Assembly: GCA_036925085.1 (NCBI GenBank)
Contig: JAUPFP010000139.1
Span: 108,236-172,235 of the forward strand
Direction of reading: 5' to 3'
DNA: 64,000 nt
Source: Brachycybe producta
Taxonomy: Eukaryota; Arthropoda; Diplopoda; Playtdesmida; Andrognathidae
Within the stretch, counting starts at the first letter, position 1, and the number at the start of each line of letters is the position of its first letter. Of this stretch, positions 20,770 through 34,600 are shown in pieces. Position numbers and translations under genes: made by a program. The notes below the pieces were generated by a model. It was not told the DNA's origin. It made no database searches and saw only the letters and a list, made by a program, of their open reading frames with translations.

Positions 20770-22700
20770 ACATCAACTTCATCTTCAACTTCAACTTCAA
20801 CTTATAATTCAACTTCAACTTCAACTTCAACTTCAACTGCAACTTCAACTTCAACTTCAACTTCAACTTCAACTTCAACATTAACTTCAACTTCAATTTT
20901 AACTTCAACTTCAACTTCAACTTTAATTTCAACTTCAACTTCAGTTTCAACTTCAAATTCAACTTCAAATTCAATTTCAACTTCAACTTTAACTTCAATT
21001 TTAAATTCAACTTCAACTTCAAATTCAACTTCAAATTCAACTTCAACTTCAACTTCAACTTCAACTTTTACTTTAACTTCAACTTAAAATTCAACTTCAA
21101 CTTCAACTTCAACATCATTTTCAACTTCAACTTCAACTTAAAATTCAACTTCAAGTTAAAATTCAACTTCAACTTCAACTTCAACTTTAACTTTAACTTC
21201 AACTTCAACTGCAACTTTAACTTCAACTTCAACTTCAACATCAACTTCATCTTCAACTTCAGTTTAAAATTCATCTTCAAATTCCACTTCAACTTCAACT
21301 TCAACTTCAACTTCAACTTGAACTTCAACTTTTACTTTAACTTCAACTTTAATTTCAACTTCAACTTCAACTTCAACTTCTACTTCAACTTCATCTTCAA
21401 CTACAACTTCAACAACAACTTCAACCTCAACTTCAAATTTAACTTCAATTTTATCTTTAATTCAACTGCAACTTAAACATTAACTTCAATTTTAACTTCA
21501 TATTCAACTTGAACTTCTACAATAACTTTAACCACAACATCATCTTCAACTTCAAGTACAACTTCAACCTCAACTTCAAATTCAATTTCAATTTCATCTT
21601 CAATTTCAGCTTCAACTTCAACTTCAACTTCATTTTCAACTTCGACTTCAACAACACCTTCAACCTCAACATCAACTTCAACTTCAAGATCAACTTCAAT
21701 TTCTACTTCAACTTCAATGTTATCTTCAATTTCAACTGAAACTTTAACTTCAACTTCAATTTCAATTTCAACTTCAACTTCAACTTCAACTTTACCTACA
21801 ACTAAAATATATTCAATTTCAACTTTAACTTCAACTTCAATTTCAACTTCAACATTAACTTCAACTTTAACTTTAACTTCAACTTCAACTTCGACTTCAA
21901 CTTCGACTTCAACTTCGACTTCAACTTCGACTTCAACTTCGACTTCAACATGGACTACAACTTTGACTTCAACTTTGAATTCAACTTCAACTTCAACTTC
22001 AACTTCGATTTCAACTTCAACCTCAACTTCAACTATAACTTGAACTTGAACTTCAACATCAACTTTATCTTCTACTTCAACTTAAAATTCAACTTCAACT
22101 TCAACTTCAACTTCAACTCCAACTTCTACTTCAAATTCAACTTCTACTTCAACTTCAACTTCAACTTCAACTTCAACATTAACTTCAACTTCAACTTCAA
22201 CTTTAACTTTAACTTCAACTTCAACTTCAACTTTAACTTCAACTTCAACTTTAACTTTAACTTCAACTTCAACATCAACTTCATCTTCAACTTCAACTTA
22301 AAATTCATCTTCAAATTCCACTTCAACTTCAACTTCAACTTCAACTTCAACTTTTACTTTAACTTCAACTTTAATTTCAACTTCAACTTCAACTTCAACT
22401 TCTACTTCAACTTCAACTTCAACTTCAACTTCAACATTAACTTCAACTTCAACTTCAACTTTAACTTTAACTTCAACTTCAACTTCAACTTTAACTTCAA
22501 CTTCAACTTTAACTTTAACTTCAACTTCAACCTCAACTTCAACTTCAACCTCAACTTCAACTATAACTTGAACTTGAACTTCAACATCAACTTTATCTTC
22601 TACTTCAACTTAAAATTCAACTTCAACTTCAACTTCAACTTCAACTTCTACTTCAACTTCAACTTCTACTTCAACTTCAACTTCAACTTCAACTTCAACA
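20770..22700 (+). repeat. Segment duplicated 11.38 kb downstream (first copy)
   Basis: Landmarks at 21064, 21517, 21717, 21950 and 22144 recur at 32453, 32900, 33100, 33333 and 33527. The spacing is 11,389 for the first and 11,383 for the others, so one hexamer was lost in between. The two copies are nearly identical, including irregular bases. Confidence 0.85.
21360..22060 (+). repeat. Most diverged core of the array
   Basis: The hexamer is heavily altered: ACAACACCTTCAACC, CAAGATCAAC, TCAATGTTATC, TCAACTGAAAC, TTACCTACAAC, AAAATATATTC, CATGGACTACAAC. A full second copy is at about 32745-33445; the right part also occurs at about 36.94-37.13 and 38.39-38.58 kb. No gene-like sequence is seen. 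Confidence 0.8.
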
Positions 22701-25210
22701 TTAACTTCAACTTCAACTTCAACATTAACTATAACTTCAACTTCAACTTCAACTTTAACTTCAACTTCAACTTTAACTTTAACTTCAACTTCAACTTCAA
22801 CATTAACTTCAACTTCAAATTTAACTTCAACTTCAACTTCAACTTCAACTTCAACTTCAACTTCAACTTCAACTTCAACTTCAACATTAACTTCAACTTC
22901 AATTTTAACTTCAACTTCAACTTCAACTTCAACTTCAACTTCAACTTCAACTTCAACTTCAACTTCAACATTAAATTCAACTTCAACTTCAACTTCAACT
23001 TCAACTTCAACTTCAACTTCAACTTCAACTTCAACATTAACTTCAACTTCAACTTCGACTTCAACTTTGACTTCAACTTCGACTTCAACTTCGATTTCAA
23101 CTTCGACTTCAACTTCAACTTCAACTTCAACTTCAACTTCAACTTCAACTTCAACTTCAACTTCAACTTCAACTTCAACTTCAACTTCAACATCAACTTC
23201 ATCTTCAACTTCAACTTAAAATTCATCTTCAACTTCAACTTCAACTTCAACTTCAACTTCAACATTAACTTCAACTTCAATTTTAACTTCAACTTCAACT
23301 TCAACTTCAACTTCAACTTCAACTTCAACTTCAACATTAACTTCAACTTCAACTTCAACTTCAACTTCAACTTCGACTTCAACTTTGACTTCAACTTCGA
23401 CTTCAACTTCGATTTCAACTTCGACTTTAACTTCGACTTTAACTTCAACTTCAACTTTGACTTCAACTTTGACTTCAACTTCAACTTCAACTTCGACTTA
23501 AATTTCAACTTCAACCTCAACTTTATCTTCAACTTCAACTTAAAATTCATCTTCAACTTCAACTTCAACTTCAACTTCAACTTCAACTTCAACTTCAACT
23601 CCAACTTCTACTTCAAATTCAACTTCTACTTCAACTTCAACTTCAACTTCAACTTCAACATTAACTTCAACTTCAACTTCAACTTTAACTTTAACTTCAA
23701 CTTCAACTTCAACTTTAACTTCAACTTCAACTTTAACTTTAACTTCAACTTCAACATCAACTTCATCTTCAACTTCAACTTCAACTTTAACTTTAACTTC
23801 AACTTCAACATCAACTTCATCTTCAACTTCAACTTAAAATTCATCTTCAAATTCCACTTCAACTTCAACTTCAACTTCAACTTCAACTTTTACTTTAACT
23901 TCAACTTTAATTTCAACTTCAACTTCAACTTCAACTTCTACTTCAACTTCAACTTCAACTTCAACTTCAACATTAACTTCAACTTCAACTTCAACTTTAA
24001 CTTTAACTTCAACTTCAACTTCAACTTTAACTTCAACTTCAACTTTAACTTTAACTTCAACTTCAACCTCAACTTCAACTTCAACCTCAACTTCAACTAT
24101 AACTTGAACTTGAACTTCAACATCAACTTTATCTTCTACTTCAACTTAAAATTCAACTTCAACTTCAACTTCAACTTCAACTTCTACTTCAACTTCAACT
24201 TCTACTTCAACTTCAACTTCAACTTCAACTTCAACATTAACTTCAACTTCAACTTCAACTTTAACTATAACTTCAACTTCAACTTTAACTTTAACTTCAA
24301 CTTCAACTTTAACTTTAACTTCAACTTCAACTTCAACATTAACTTCAACTTCAAATTTAACTTCAACTTCAACTTCAACTTCAACTTCAACTTCAACTTC
24401 AACTTCAACTTCAACTTCAACATTAACTTCAACTTCAATTTTAACTTCAACTTCAACTTCAACTTCAACTTCAACTTCAACTTCAACTTCAACTTCAACT
24501 TCAACATTAAATTCAACTTCAACTTCAACATTAACTTCAACTTCAACTTCGACTTCAACTTTGACTTCAACTTCGACTTCAACTTCGATTTCAACTTCGA
24601 CTTCAACTTCAACTTCAACTTCAACTTCAACTTCAACTTCAACTTCAACTTCAACTTCAACTTCAACTTCAACTTCAACTTCAACATCAACTTCATCTTC
24701 AACTTCAACTTAAAATTCATCTTCAACTTCAACTTCAACTTCAACTTCAACTTCAACATTAACTTCAACTTCAATTTTAACTTCAACTTCAACTTCAACT
24801 TCAACTTCAACTTCAACTTCAACTTCAACATTAACTTCAACTTCAACTTCAACTTCAACTTCAACTTCGACTTCAACTTTGACTTCAACTTCGACTTCAA
24901 CTTCGATTTCAACTTCGACTTTAACTTCGACTTTAACTTCAACTTCAACTTTGACTTCAACTTTGACTTCAACTTCAACTTCAACTTCGACTTAAACTTC
25001 AACTTCAACCTCAACTTTATCTTCAACTTCAACTTAAAATTCATCTTCAACTTCAACTTCAACTTCAACTTCAACTTCAACTTCAACTTCAACTTCAACT
25101 TCAACATTAACTTCAACTTCAATTTTAACTTCAACTTCAACTTCAACTTCAACTTCAACTTCAACTTCAACTTCAACTTCAACTTCAACATTAACTTCAA
25201 CTTCAAACTT
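22060..25210 (+). repeat. Tandem pair of ~1.5 kb segments
   Basis: Matching points are 22144/23626 (1,482 apart), then 22350/23886 and 22729/24265 (1,536 apart). The 54-bp difference comes from a local repeat of the AACATCAACTTCATC stretch near 23.75-23.82 kb in the second copy. Confidence 0.7.
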
Positions 25211-25484
25211 CAACTTCGACTTCAACTTTGACTTCAACTTCGACTTCAACTTCGATTTCAACTTCGACTTTAACTTCGACTTTAACTTCAACTTCAACTT
25301 TGACTTCAACTTTGACTTCAACTTTGACTTCAACTTCAACTTCAACTGCGACTTCAACTTCAACTTCAACTTCAACTTCAACTTCAACTTCAACTTTAAC
25401 TTTAACTTCAACTTCAACTTCAACATTATCTTCAACTTCAACTTCAACTTCAACTTTAACTTTAACTTCAACTTCAACTTCAAC

Positions 25485-28400
25485 TTCAACTTCAACTTTA
25501 ACTTCAACTTCAACTTTAACTTTAACTTCAACTTCAACATCAACTTCATCTTCAACTTCAACTTAAAATTCATCTTCAACTTCAACTTCAACTTCAACTT
25601 CAACTTCAACTTCAACTTCAACTTCAACATTAACTTCAACTTCAATTTTAACTTCAACTTCAACTTCAACTTCAACTTCAACTTCAACTTCAACTTCAAC
25701 ATTAACTTCAACATTAACTTCAACTTTAACTTCAACTTCAACTTCAACTTCGACTTCAACTTTGACTTCAACTTCGACTTCAACTTCGATTTCAACTTCG
25801 ACTTTAACTTCGACTTTAACTTCAACTTCAACTTTGACTTCAACTTTGGCTTCAACTTCAACTTCAACTTCAACTTCAACTTCAACATTAACTTCAACTT
25901 CAATTTTAACTTCAACTTCAACTTCAACTTCAACTTCAACTTCAACTTCAACTTCAACTTCAACTTCAACATTAACTTCAACTTCAAACTTCAACTTCGA
26001 CTTCAACTTTGACTTCAACTTCGACTTCAACTTCGATTTCAACTTCGACTTTAACTTCGACTTTAACTTCAACTTCAACTTTGACTTCAACTTTGACTTC
26101 AACTTTGACTTCAACTTCAACTTCAACTGCGACTTCCACTTCAACTTCAACTTCAACTTCAACTTCAACTTCAACTTTAACTTTAACTTCAACTTCAACT
26201 TCAACATTAACTTCAACTTCAACTTCAACTTCAACTTCAACTTTAACTTTAACTTCAACTTCAAATTCAACTTCAACTTCAACTTTAACTTCAACTTCAA
26301 CATCAACTTCATCTTCAACTTCAACTTAAAATTCATCTTCAACTTCAACTTCAACTTCAACTTCAACTTCAACTTCAACTTCAACTTCAACATTAACTTC
26401 AACTTCAATTTTAACTTCAACTTCAACTTCAACTTCAACTTCAACTTCAACTTCAACTTCAACATTAACTTCAACATTAACTTCAACTTTAACTTCAACT
26501 TCAACTTCAACTTCGACTTCAACTTTGACTTCAACTTTGACTTCAACTTTGACTTCAACTTTGACTTCAACTTCAACTTCAACTGCGACTTCAACTTCAA
26601 CTTCAACTTTAACTTCAACTTCAACTTCAACTTTAACTTTAACTTCAACTTCAACTTCAACATTAACTTCAACTTCAACTTCAACTTTAACTTTAACTTC
26701 AACTTCAACTTCAACTTCAACTTCAACTTTAACTTCAACTTCAACTTTAACTTGAACTTCAACTTCAACATCAACTTCATCTTCAACTTCAACTTAAAAT
26801 TCATCTTCAACTTCAACTTCAACTTCAACTTCAACTTCAACTTCAACTTCAACTTCAACATTAACTTCAACTTCAATTTTAACTTCAACTTCAACTTCAA
26901 CTTCAACTTCAACTTCAACTTCAACTTCAACTTCAACATTAACTTTAACTTCAACTTCAACTTCGACTTCAACTTTGACTTCAAGTTCGACTTCAACTTC
27001 GATTTCAACTTCGACTTCAACTTCAACTTCAACTTTAACTTCAACTTCAACTTTAACTTTAACTTCAACTTCAACATCAACTTCATCTTCAACTTCAACT
27101 TAAAATTCATCTTCAACTTCAACTTTGACTTCAACTTTGGCTTCAACTTCAACTTCAACTTCGACTTCAATTTCAACTTCAACCTCAATTTCAAATTCAT
27201 CTTCAACTTTAATTTCAACTTCAACTTCAGTTTCAACTTCAAATTCAACTTCAAATTCAATTTCAACTTCAATTTCAATTTTAACTTCAACTTTCAACTT
27301 CAACCTCAACTTCAAATTCAACTTCAAATTTAAATCCAACTTCAACTTCAAATTCAACTTCAAATTCCACTTAAACTTCAACTTCAACTTCAACTTCAAC
27401 TTCAACTTTTACTTTAACTTCAACTTTAATTTCAACTTCAACTTCAGTTTCAACTTCAAATTCAACTTCAAATTCAATTTCAACTTCAACTTCAACTTCA
27501 GTTTTAAATTCAACTTCAACTTCAAATTCAACTTCAAATTCAACTTCAACTTCAACTTCAACTTCAACTTCAACTTTTACTTTAACTTCAACTTAAAATT
27601 CAACTTCAACATCAACTTCAACATCATTTTCAACTTCAACTTCAACTTAAAATTCAACTTCAAGTTAAAATTCAACTTCAACTTCAACTTCAACTTTAAC
27701 TTTAACTTCAACTTAAAATTCAACTTCAACTTCAACTTCAACATCATTTTCAACTTCAACTTCAACTTAAAATTCAACTTCAAGTTAAAATTCAACTTCA
27801 ACTTCAACTTCAACTTCAACTTCAACTTCAACTTCAACTGCAACTTCAACTTCAACTTCAACTTCAACTTCAACTTCAACATTAACTTCAACTTCAATTT
27901 TAACTTCAACTTCAACTTTGACTTCAACTTTGGCTTCAACTTCAACTTCAACTTTAACTTTAACTTCAACTTCAACTTCAACTTCAACTTTGACTTCAAC
28001 TTTGGCTTCAACTTCAACTTCAACTTCGACTTCAATTTCAACTTCAACCTCAACTTCAAATTCAATTTCAACTTCAATTTCAATTTTAACTTCAACTTCA
28101 ATTTCAACTTCAACCTCAACTTCAAATTCAACTTCAAATTCAACTTCAAATTCAATTTCAACTTCAACTTCAACTTCAGTTTTAAATTCAACTTCAACTT
28201 CAAATCCAACTTCAAATTCAACTTCAACTTCAACTTCAACTTCAACTTTTACTTTAACTTCAACTTAAAATTCAACTTCAACTTCAACTTCAACATCATT
28301 TTCAACTTCAACTTCAACTTAAAATTCAACTTCAAGTTAAAATTCAACTTCAACTTCAACTTCAACTTTAACTTTAACTTCAACTTAAAATTCAACTTCA

Positions 28401-31400
28401 ACTTCAACTTCAACTTCAACTTAAAATTCAACTTCAACTTCAACTTCAACTTCAACTGCAACTTCAACTTCAACTTCAACTTCAACTTCAACTTCAACTT
28501 CAACTTCAACATTAACTTCAACTTCAACTTCAACTTCAACTTTTATTTTAACTTCAACTTAAAATTCAACTTCAACTTCAACTTCAACATCATTTTCAAC
28601 TTCAACTTCAACTTAAAATTCAACTTCAAGTTAAAATTCAACTTCAACTTTAACTTCAACTTTAACTTTAACTTCAACTTCAACTGCAACTTTAACTTTA
28701 ACTTCAACTTAAAATTCAACTTCAACTTCAACTTCAACTTAAAATTCAACTTCAAGTTAAAATTCAACTTCAACTTCAACTTCAACTTTAACTACAACTT
28801 CAACTTCAACATCAACTTCATCTTCAACTTCAACTTCAACTTCAACTTTAACTTCAACTTCAACTTTAACTTTAACTTCAACTTCAACATCAACTTCATC
28901 TTCAACTTCAACTTAAAATTCATCTTCAACTTCAACTTCAACTTCAACTTCAACTTCAACTTCAACTTCAACTTCAACATTAACTTCAACTTCAATTTTA
29001 ACTTCAACTTCAACTTCAACTTCAACTTCAACTTCAACTTCAACTTCAACATTAACTTCAACATTAACTTCAACTTTAACTTCAACTTCAACTTCAACTT
29101 CGACTTCAACTTTGACTTCAACTTCGACTTCAACTTCGATTTCAACTTCGACTTTAACTTCGACTTTAACTTCAACTTCAACTTTGACTTCAACTTTGGC
29201 TTCAACTTCAACTTCAACTTCAACTTCAACTTCACCATTAACTTCAACTTCAATTTTAACTTCAACTTCAACTTCAACTTCAACTTCAACTTCAACTTCA
29301 ACTTCAACTTCAACTTCAACATTAACTTCAACTTCAAACTTCAACTTCGACTTCAACTTTGACTTCAACTTCGACTTCAACTTCGATTTCAACTTCGACT
29401 TTAACTTCGACTTTAACTTCAACTTCAACTTTGACTTCAACTTTGACTTCAACTTTGACTTCAACTTCAACTTCAACTGCGACTTCCACTTCAACTTCAA
29501 CTTCAACTTCAACTTCAACTTCAACTTTAACTTTAACTTCAACTTCAACTTCAACATTAACTTCAACTTCAACTTCAACTTCAACTTCAACTTTAACTTT
29601 AACTTCAACTTCAAATTCAACTTCAACTTCAACTTTAACTTCAACTTCAACATCAACTTCATCTTCAACTTCAACTTAAAATTCATCTTCAACTTCAACT
29701 TCAACTTCAACTTCAACTTCAACTTCAACTTCAACTTCAACATTAACTTCAACTTCAATTTTAACTTCAACTTCAACTTCAACTTCAACTTCAACTTCAA
29801 CTTCAACTTCAACATTAACTTCAACATTAACTTCAACTTTAACTTCAACTTCAACTTCAACTTCGACTTCAACTTTGACTTCAACTTTGACTTCAACTTT
29901 GACTTCAACTTTGACTTCAACTTCAACTTCAACTGCGACTTCAACTTCAACTTCAACTTTAACTTCAACTTCAACTTCAACTTTAACTTTAACTTCAACT
30001 TCAACTTCAACATTAACTTCAACTTCAACTTCAACTTTAACTTTAACTTCAACTTCAACTTCAACTTCAACTTCAACTTTAACTTCAACTTCAACTTTAA
30101 CTTTAACTTCAACTTCAACATCAACTTCATCTTCAACTTCAACTTAAAATTCATCTTCAACTTCAACTTCAACTTCAACTTCAACTTCAACTTCAACTTC
30201 AACTTCAACATTAACTTCAACTTCAATTTTAACTTAAACTTCAACTTCAACTTCAACTTCAACTTCAACTTCAACTTCAACTTCAACATTAACTTTAACT
30301 TCAACTTCAACTTCGACTTCAACTTTGACTTCAAGTTCGACTTCAACTTCGATTTCAACTTCGACTTCAACTTCAACTTCAACTTTAACTTCAACTTCAA
30401 CTTTAACTTTAACTTCAACTTCAACATCAACTTCATCTTCAACTTCAACTTAAAATTCATCTTCAACTTCAACTTTGACTTCAACTTTGGCTTCAACTTC
30501 AACTTCAACTTCGACTTCAATTTCAACTTCAACCTCAATTTCAAATTCATCTTCAACTTTAATTTCAACTTCAACTTCAGTTTCAACTTCAAATTCAACT
30601 TCAAATTCAATTTCAACTTCAATTTCAATTTTAACTTCAACTTTCAACTTCAACCTCAACTTCAAATTCAACTTCAAATTTAAATCCAACTTCAACTTCA
30701 AATTCAACTTCAAATTCCACTTAAACTTCAACTTCAACTTCAACTTCAACTTCAACTTTTACTTTAACTTCAACTTTAATTTCAACTTCAACTTCAGTTT
30801 CAACTTCAAATTCAACTTCAAATTCAATTTCAACTTCAACTTCAACTTCAGTTTTAAATTCAACTTCAACTTCAAATTCAACTTCAAATTCAACTTCAAC
30901 TTCAACTTCAACTTCAACTTCAACTTTTACTTTAACTTCAACTTAAAATTCAACTTCAACATCAACTTCAACATCATTTTCAACTTCAACTTCAACTTAA
31001 AATTCAACTTCAAGTTAAAATTCAACTTCAACTTCAACTTCAACTTTAACTTTAACTTCAACTTAAAATTCAACTTCAACTTCAACTTCAACATCATTTT
31101 CAACTTCAACTTCAACTTAAAATTCAACTTCAAGTTAAAATTCAACTTCAACTTCAACTTCAACTTCAACTTCAACTTCAACTTCAACTGCAACTTCAAC
31201 TTCAACTTCAACTTCAACTTCAACTTCAACATTAACTTCAACTTCAATTTTAACTTCAACTTCAACTTTGACTTCAACTTTGGCTTCAACTTCAACTTCA
31301 ACTTTAACTTTAACTTCAACTTCAACTTCAACTTCAACTTTGACTTCAACTTTGGCTTCAACTTCAACTTCAACTTCGACTTCAATTTCAACTTCAACCT

Positions 31401-32185
31401 CAACTTCAAATTCAATTTCAACTTCAATTTCAATTTTAACTTCAACTTCAATTTCAACTTCAACCTCAACTTCAAATTCAACTTCAAATTCAACTTCAAA
31501 TTCAATTTCAACTTCAACTTCAACTTCAGTTTTAAATTCAACTTCAACTTCAAATCCAACTTCAAATTCAACTTCAACTTCAACTTCAACTTCAACTTTT
31601 ACTTTAACTTCAACTTAAAATTCAACTTCAACTTCAACTTCAACATCATTTTCAACTTCAACTTCAACTTAAAATTCAACTTCAAGTTAAAATTCAACTT
31701 CAACTTCAACTTCAACTTTAACTTTAACTTCAACTTAAAATTCAACTTCAACTTCAACTTCAACTTCAACTTAAAATTCAACTTCAACTTCAACTTCAAC
31801 TTCAACTGCAACTTCAACTTCAACTTCAACTTCAACTTCAACTTCAACTTCAACTTCAACATTAACTTCAACTTCAACTTCAACTTCAACTTTTATTTTA
31901 ACTTCAACTTAAAATTCAACTTCAACTTCAACTTCAACATCATTTTCAACTTCAACTTCAACTTAAAATTCAACTTCAAGTTAAAATTCAACTTCAACTT
32001 TAACTTCAACTTTAACTTTAATTTCAACTTCAACTGCAACTTTAACTTTAACTTCAACTTAAAATTCAACTTCAACTTCAACTTCAACTTAAAATTCAAC
32101 TTCAAGTTAAAATTCAACTTCAACTTCAACTTCAACTTTAACTACAACTTCAACTTCAACATCAACTTCATCTTCAACTTCAACT
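25485..32185 (+). repeat. Tandem duplication, 2 x 3,350 bp, near-identical
   Basis: Landmarks at 25563, 25762, 27100, 27577, 28249 and 28543 all recur exactly 3,350 bp later (28913, 29112, 30450, 30927, 31599, 31893). Copy 1 is about 25485-28834 and copy 2 about 28835-32185. Single differences exist (for example ACCATTAAC near 29.23 kb and CTTAAACTTC near 30.23 kb in copy 2). The same higher-order unit also matches 17.0-20.8 kb at spacings of 8,147, 8,153, 8,165, 8,171 and 8,039. Confidence 0.85.
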
Positions 32186-34600
32186 TCAACTTATAATTCA
32201 ACTTCAACTTCAACTTCAAATTCAACTGCAACTTCAACTTCAACTTCAACTTCAACTTCAACTTCAACATTAACTTCAACTTCAATTTTAACTTCAACTT
32301 CAACTTCAACTTTAATTTCAACTTCAACTTCAGTTTCAACTTCAAATTCAACTTCAAATTCAATTTCAACTTCAACTTTAACTTCAATTTTAAATTCAAC
32401 TTCAACTTCAAATTCAACTTCAAATTCAACTTCAACTTCAACTTTAACTTCAACTTTTACTTTAACTTCAACTTAAAATTCAACTTCAACTTCAACTTCA
32501 ACATCATTTTCAACTTCAACTTCAACTTAAAATTCAACTTCAAGTTAAAATTCAACTTCAACTTCAACTTCAACTTTAACTTTAACTTCAACTTCAACTG
32601 CAACTTTAACTTCAACTTCAACTTCAACATCAACTTCATCTTCAACTTCAGTTTAAAATTCATCTTCAAATTCCACTTCAACTTCAACTTCAACTTCAAC
32701 TTGAACTTCAACTTTTACTTTAACTTCAACTTTAATTTCAACTTCAACTTCAACTTCAACTTCTACTTCAACTTCATCTTCAACTACAACTTCAACAAAA
32801 ACTTCAACCTCAACTTCAAATTTAACTTCAATTTTATCTTTAATTCAACTGCAACTTAAACATTAACTTCAATTTTAACTTCATATTCAACTTCAACTTC
32901 TACAATAACTTTAACCACAACATCATCTTCAACTTCAAGTACAACTTCAACCTCAACTTCAAATTCAATTTCAATTTCATCTTCAATTTCAGCTTCAACT
33001 TCAACTTCAACTTCATTTTCAACTTCGACTTCAACAACACCTTCAACCTCAACATCAACTTCAACTTCAAGATCAACTTCAATTTCTACTTCAACTTCAA
33101 TGTTATCTTCAATTTCAACTGAAACTTTAACTTCAACTTCAATTTCAATTTCAACTTCAACTTCAACTTCAACTTTACCTTCAACTAAAATATATTCAAT
33201 TTCAACTTTAACTTCAACTTCAATTTCAACTTCAACATTAACTTCAACTTTAACTTTAACTTCAACTTCAACTTCGACTTCAACTTCGACTTCAACTTCG
33301 ACTTCAACTTCGACTTCAACTTCGACTTCAACATGGACTACAACTTTGACTTCAACTTTGAATTCAACTTCAACTTCAACTTCAACTTCGATTTCAACTT
33401 CAACCTCAACTTCAACTATAACTTGAACTTGAACTTCAACATCAACTTTATCTTCTACTTCAACTTAAAATTCAACTTCAACTTCAACTTCAACTTCAAC
33501 TCCAACTTCTACTTCAAATTCAACTTCTACTTCAACTTCAACTTCAACTTCAACTTCAACATTAACTTCAACTTCAACTTCAACTTTAACTTTAACTTCA
33601 ACTTCAACTTCAACTTTAACTTCAACTTCAACTTTAACTTTAACTTCAACTTCAACATCAACTTCATCTTCAACTTCAACTTAAAATTCATCTTCAAATT
33701 CCACTTCAACTTCAACTTCAACTTCAACTTCAACTTTTACTTTAACTTCAACTTTAATTTCAACTTCAACTTCAACTTCAACTTCTACTTCAACTTCAAC
33801 TTCAACTTCAACTTCAACATTAACTTCAACTTCAACTTCAACTTTAACTTTAACTTCAACTTCAACTTCAACTTTAACTTCAACTTCAACTTTAACTTTA
33901 ACTTCAACCTCAACCTCAACTTCAACTTCAACCTCAACTTCAACTATAACTTGAACTTGAACTTCAACATCAACTTTATCTTCTACTTCAACTTAAAATT
34001 CAACTTCAACTTCAACTTCAACTTCAACTTCTACTTCAACTTCAACTTCTACTTCAACTTCAACTTCAACTTCAACTTCAACATTAACTTCAACTTCAAC
34101 TTCAACTTTAACTATAACTTCAACTTCAACTTCAACTTTAACTTCAACTTCAACTTTAACTTTAACTTCAACTTCAACTTCAACATTAACTTCAACTTCA
34201 AATTTAACTTCAACTTCAACTTCAACTTCAACTTCAACTTCAACTTCAACTTCAACTTCAACTTCAACATTAACTTCAACTTCAATTTTAACTTCAACTT
34301 CAACTTCAACTTCAACTTCAACTTCAACTTCAACTTCAACTTCAACTTCAACTTCAACATTAAATTCAACTTCAACTTCAACTTCAACTTCAACTTCAAC
34401 TTCAACTTCAACTTCAACTTCAACTTCAACATTAACTTCAACTTCAACTTCGACTTCAACTTTGACTTCAACTTCAACTTCGACTTAAACTTCAACTTCA
34501 ACCTCAACTTTATCTTCAACTTCAACTTAAAATTCATCTTCAACTTCAACTTCATTTTCAACTTCAACTTCAACATCAACTTCATCTTCAACTTCAACTT
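32186..34600 (+). repeat. Second copy of the diverged core and its flank
   Basis: This follows copy 2 of the 3,350-bp unit and carries the 11.38-kb-spaced duplicate of 20.77-22.7 kb, including the diverged core at about 32745-33445. From about 34.2 kb it rejoins the common hexamer blocks. Confidence 0.75.
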
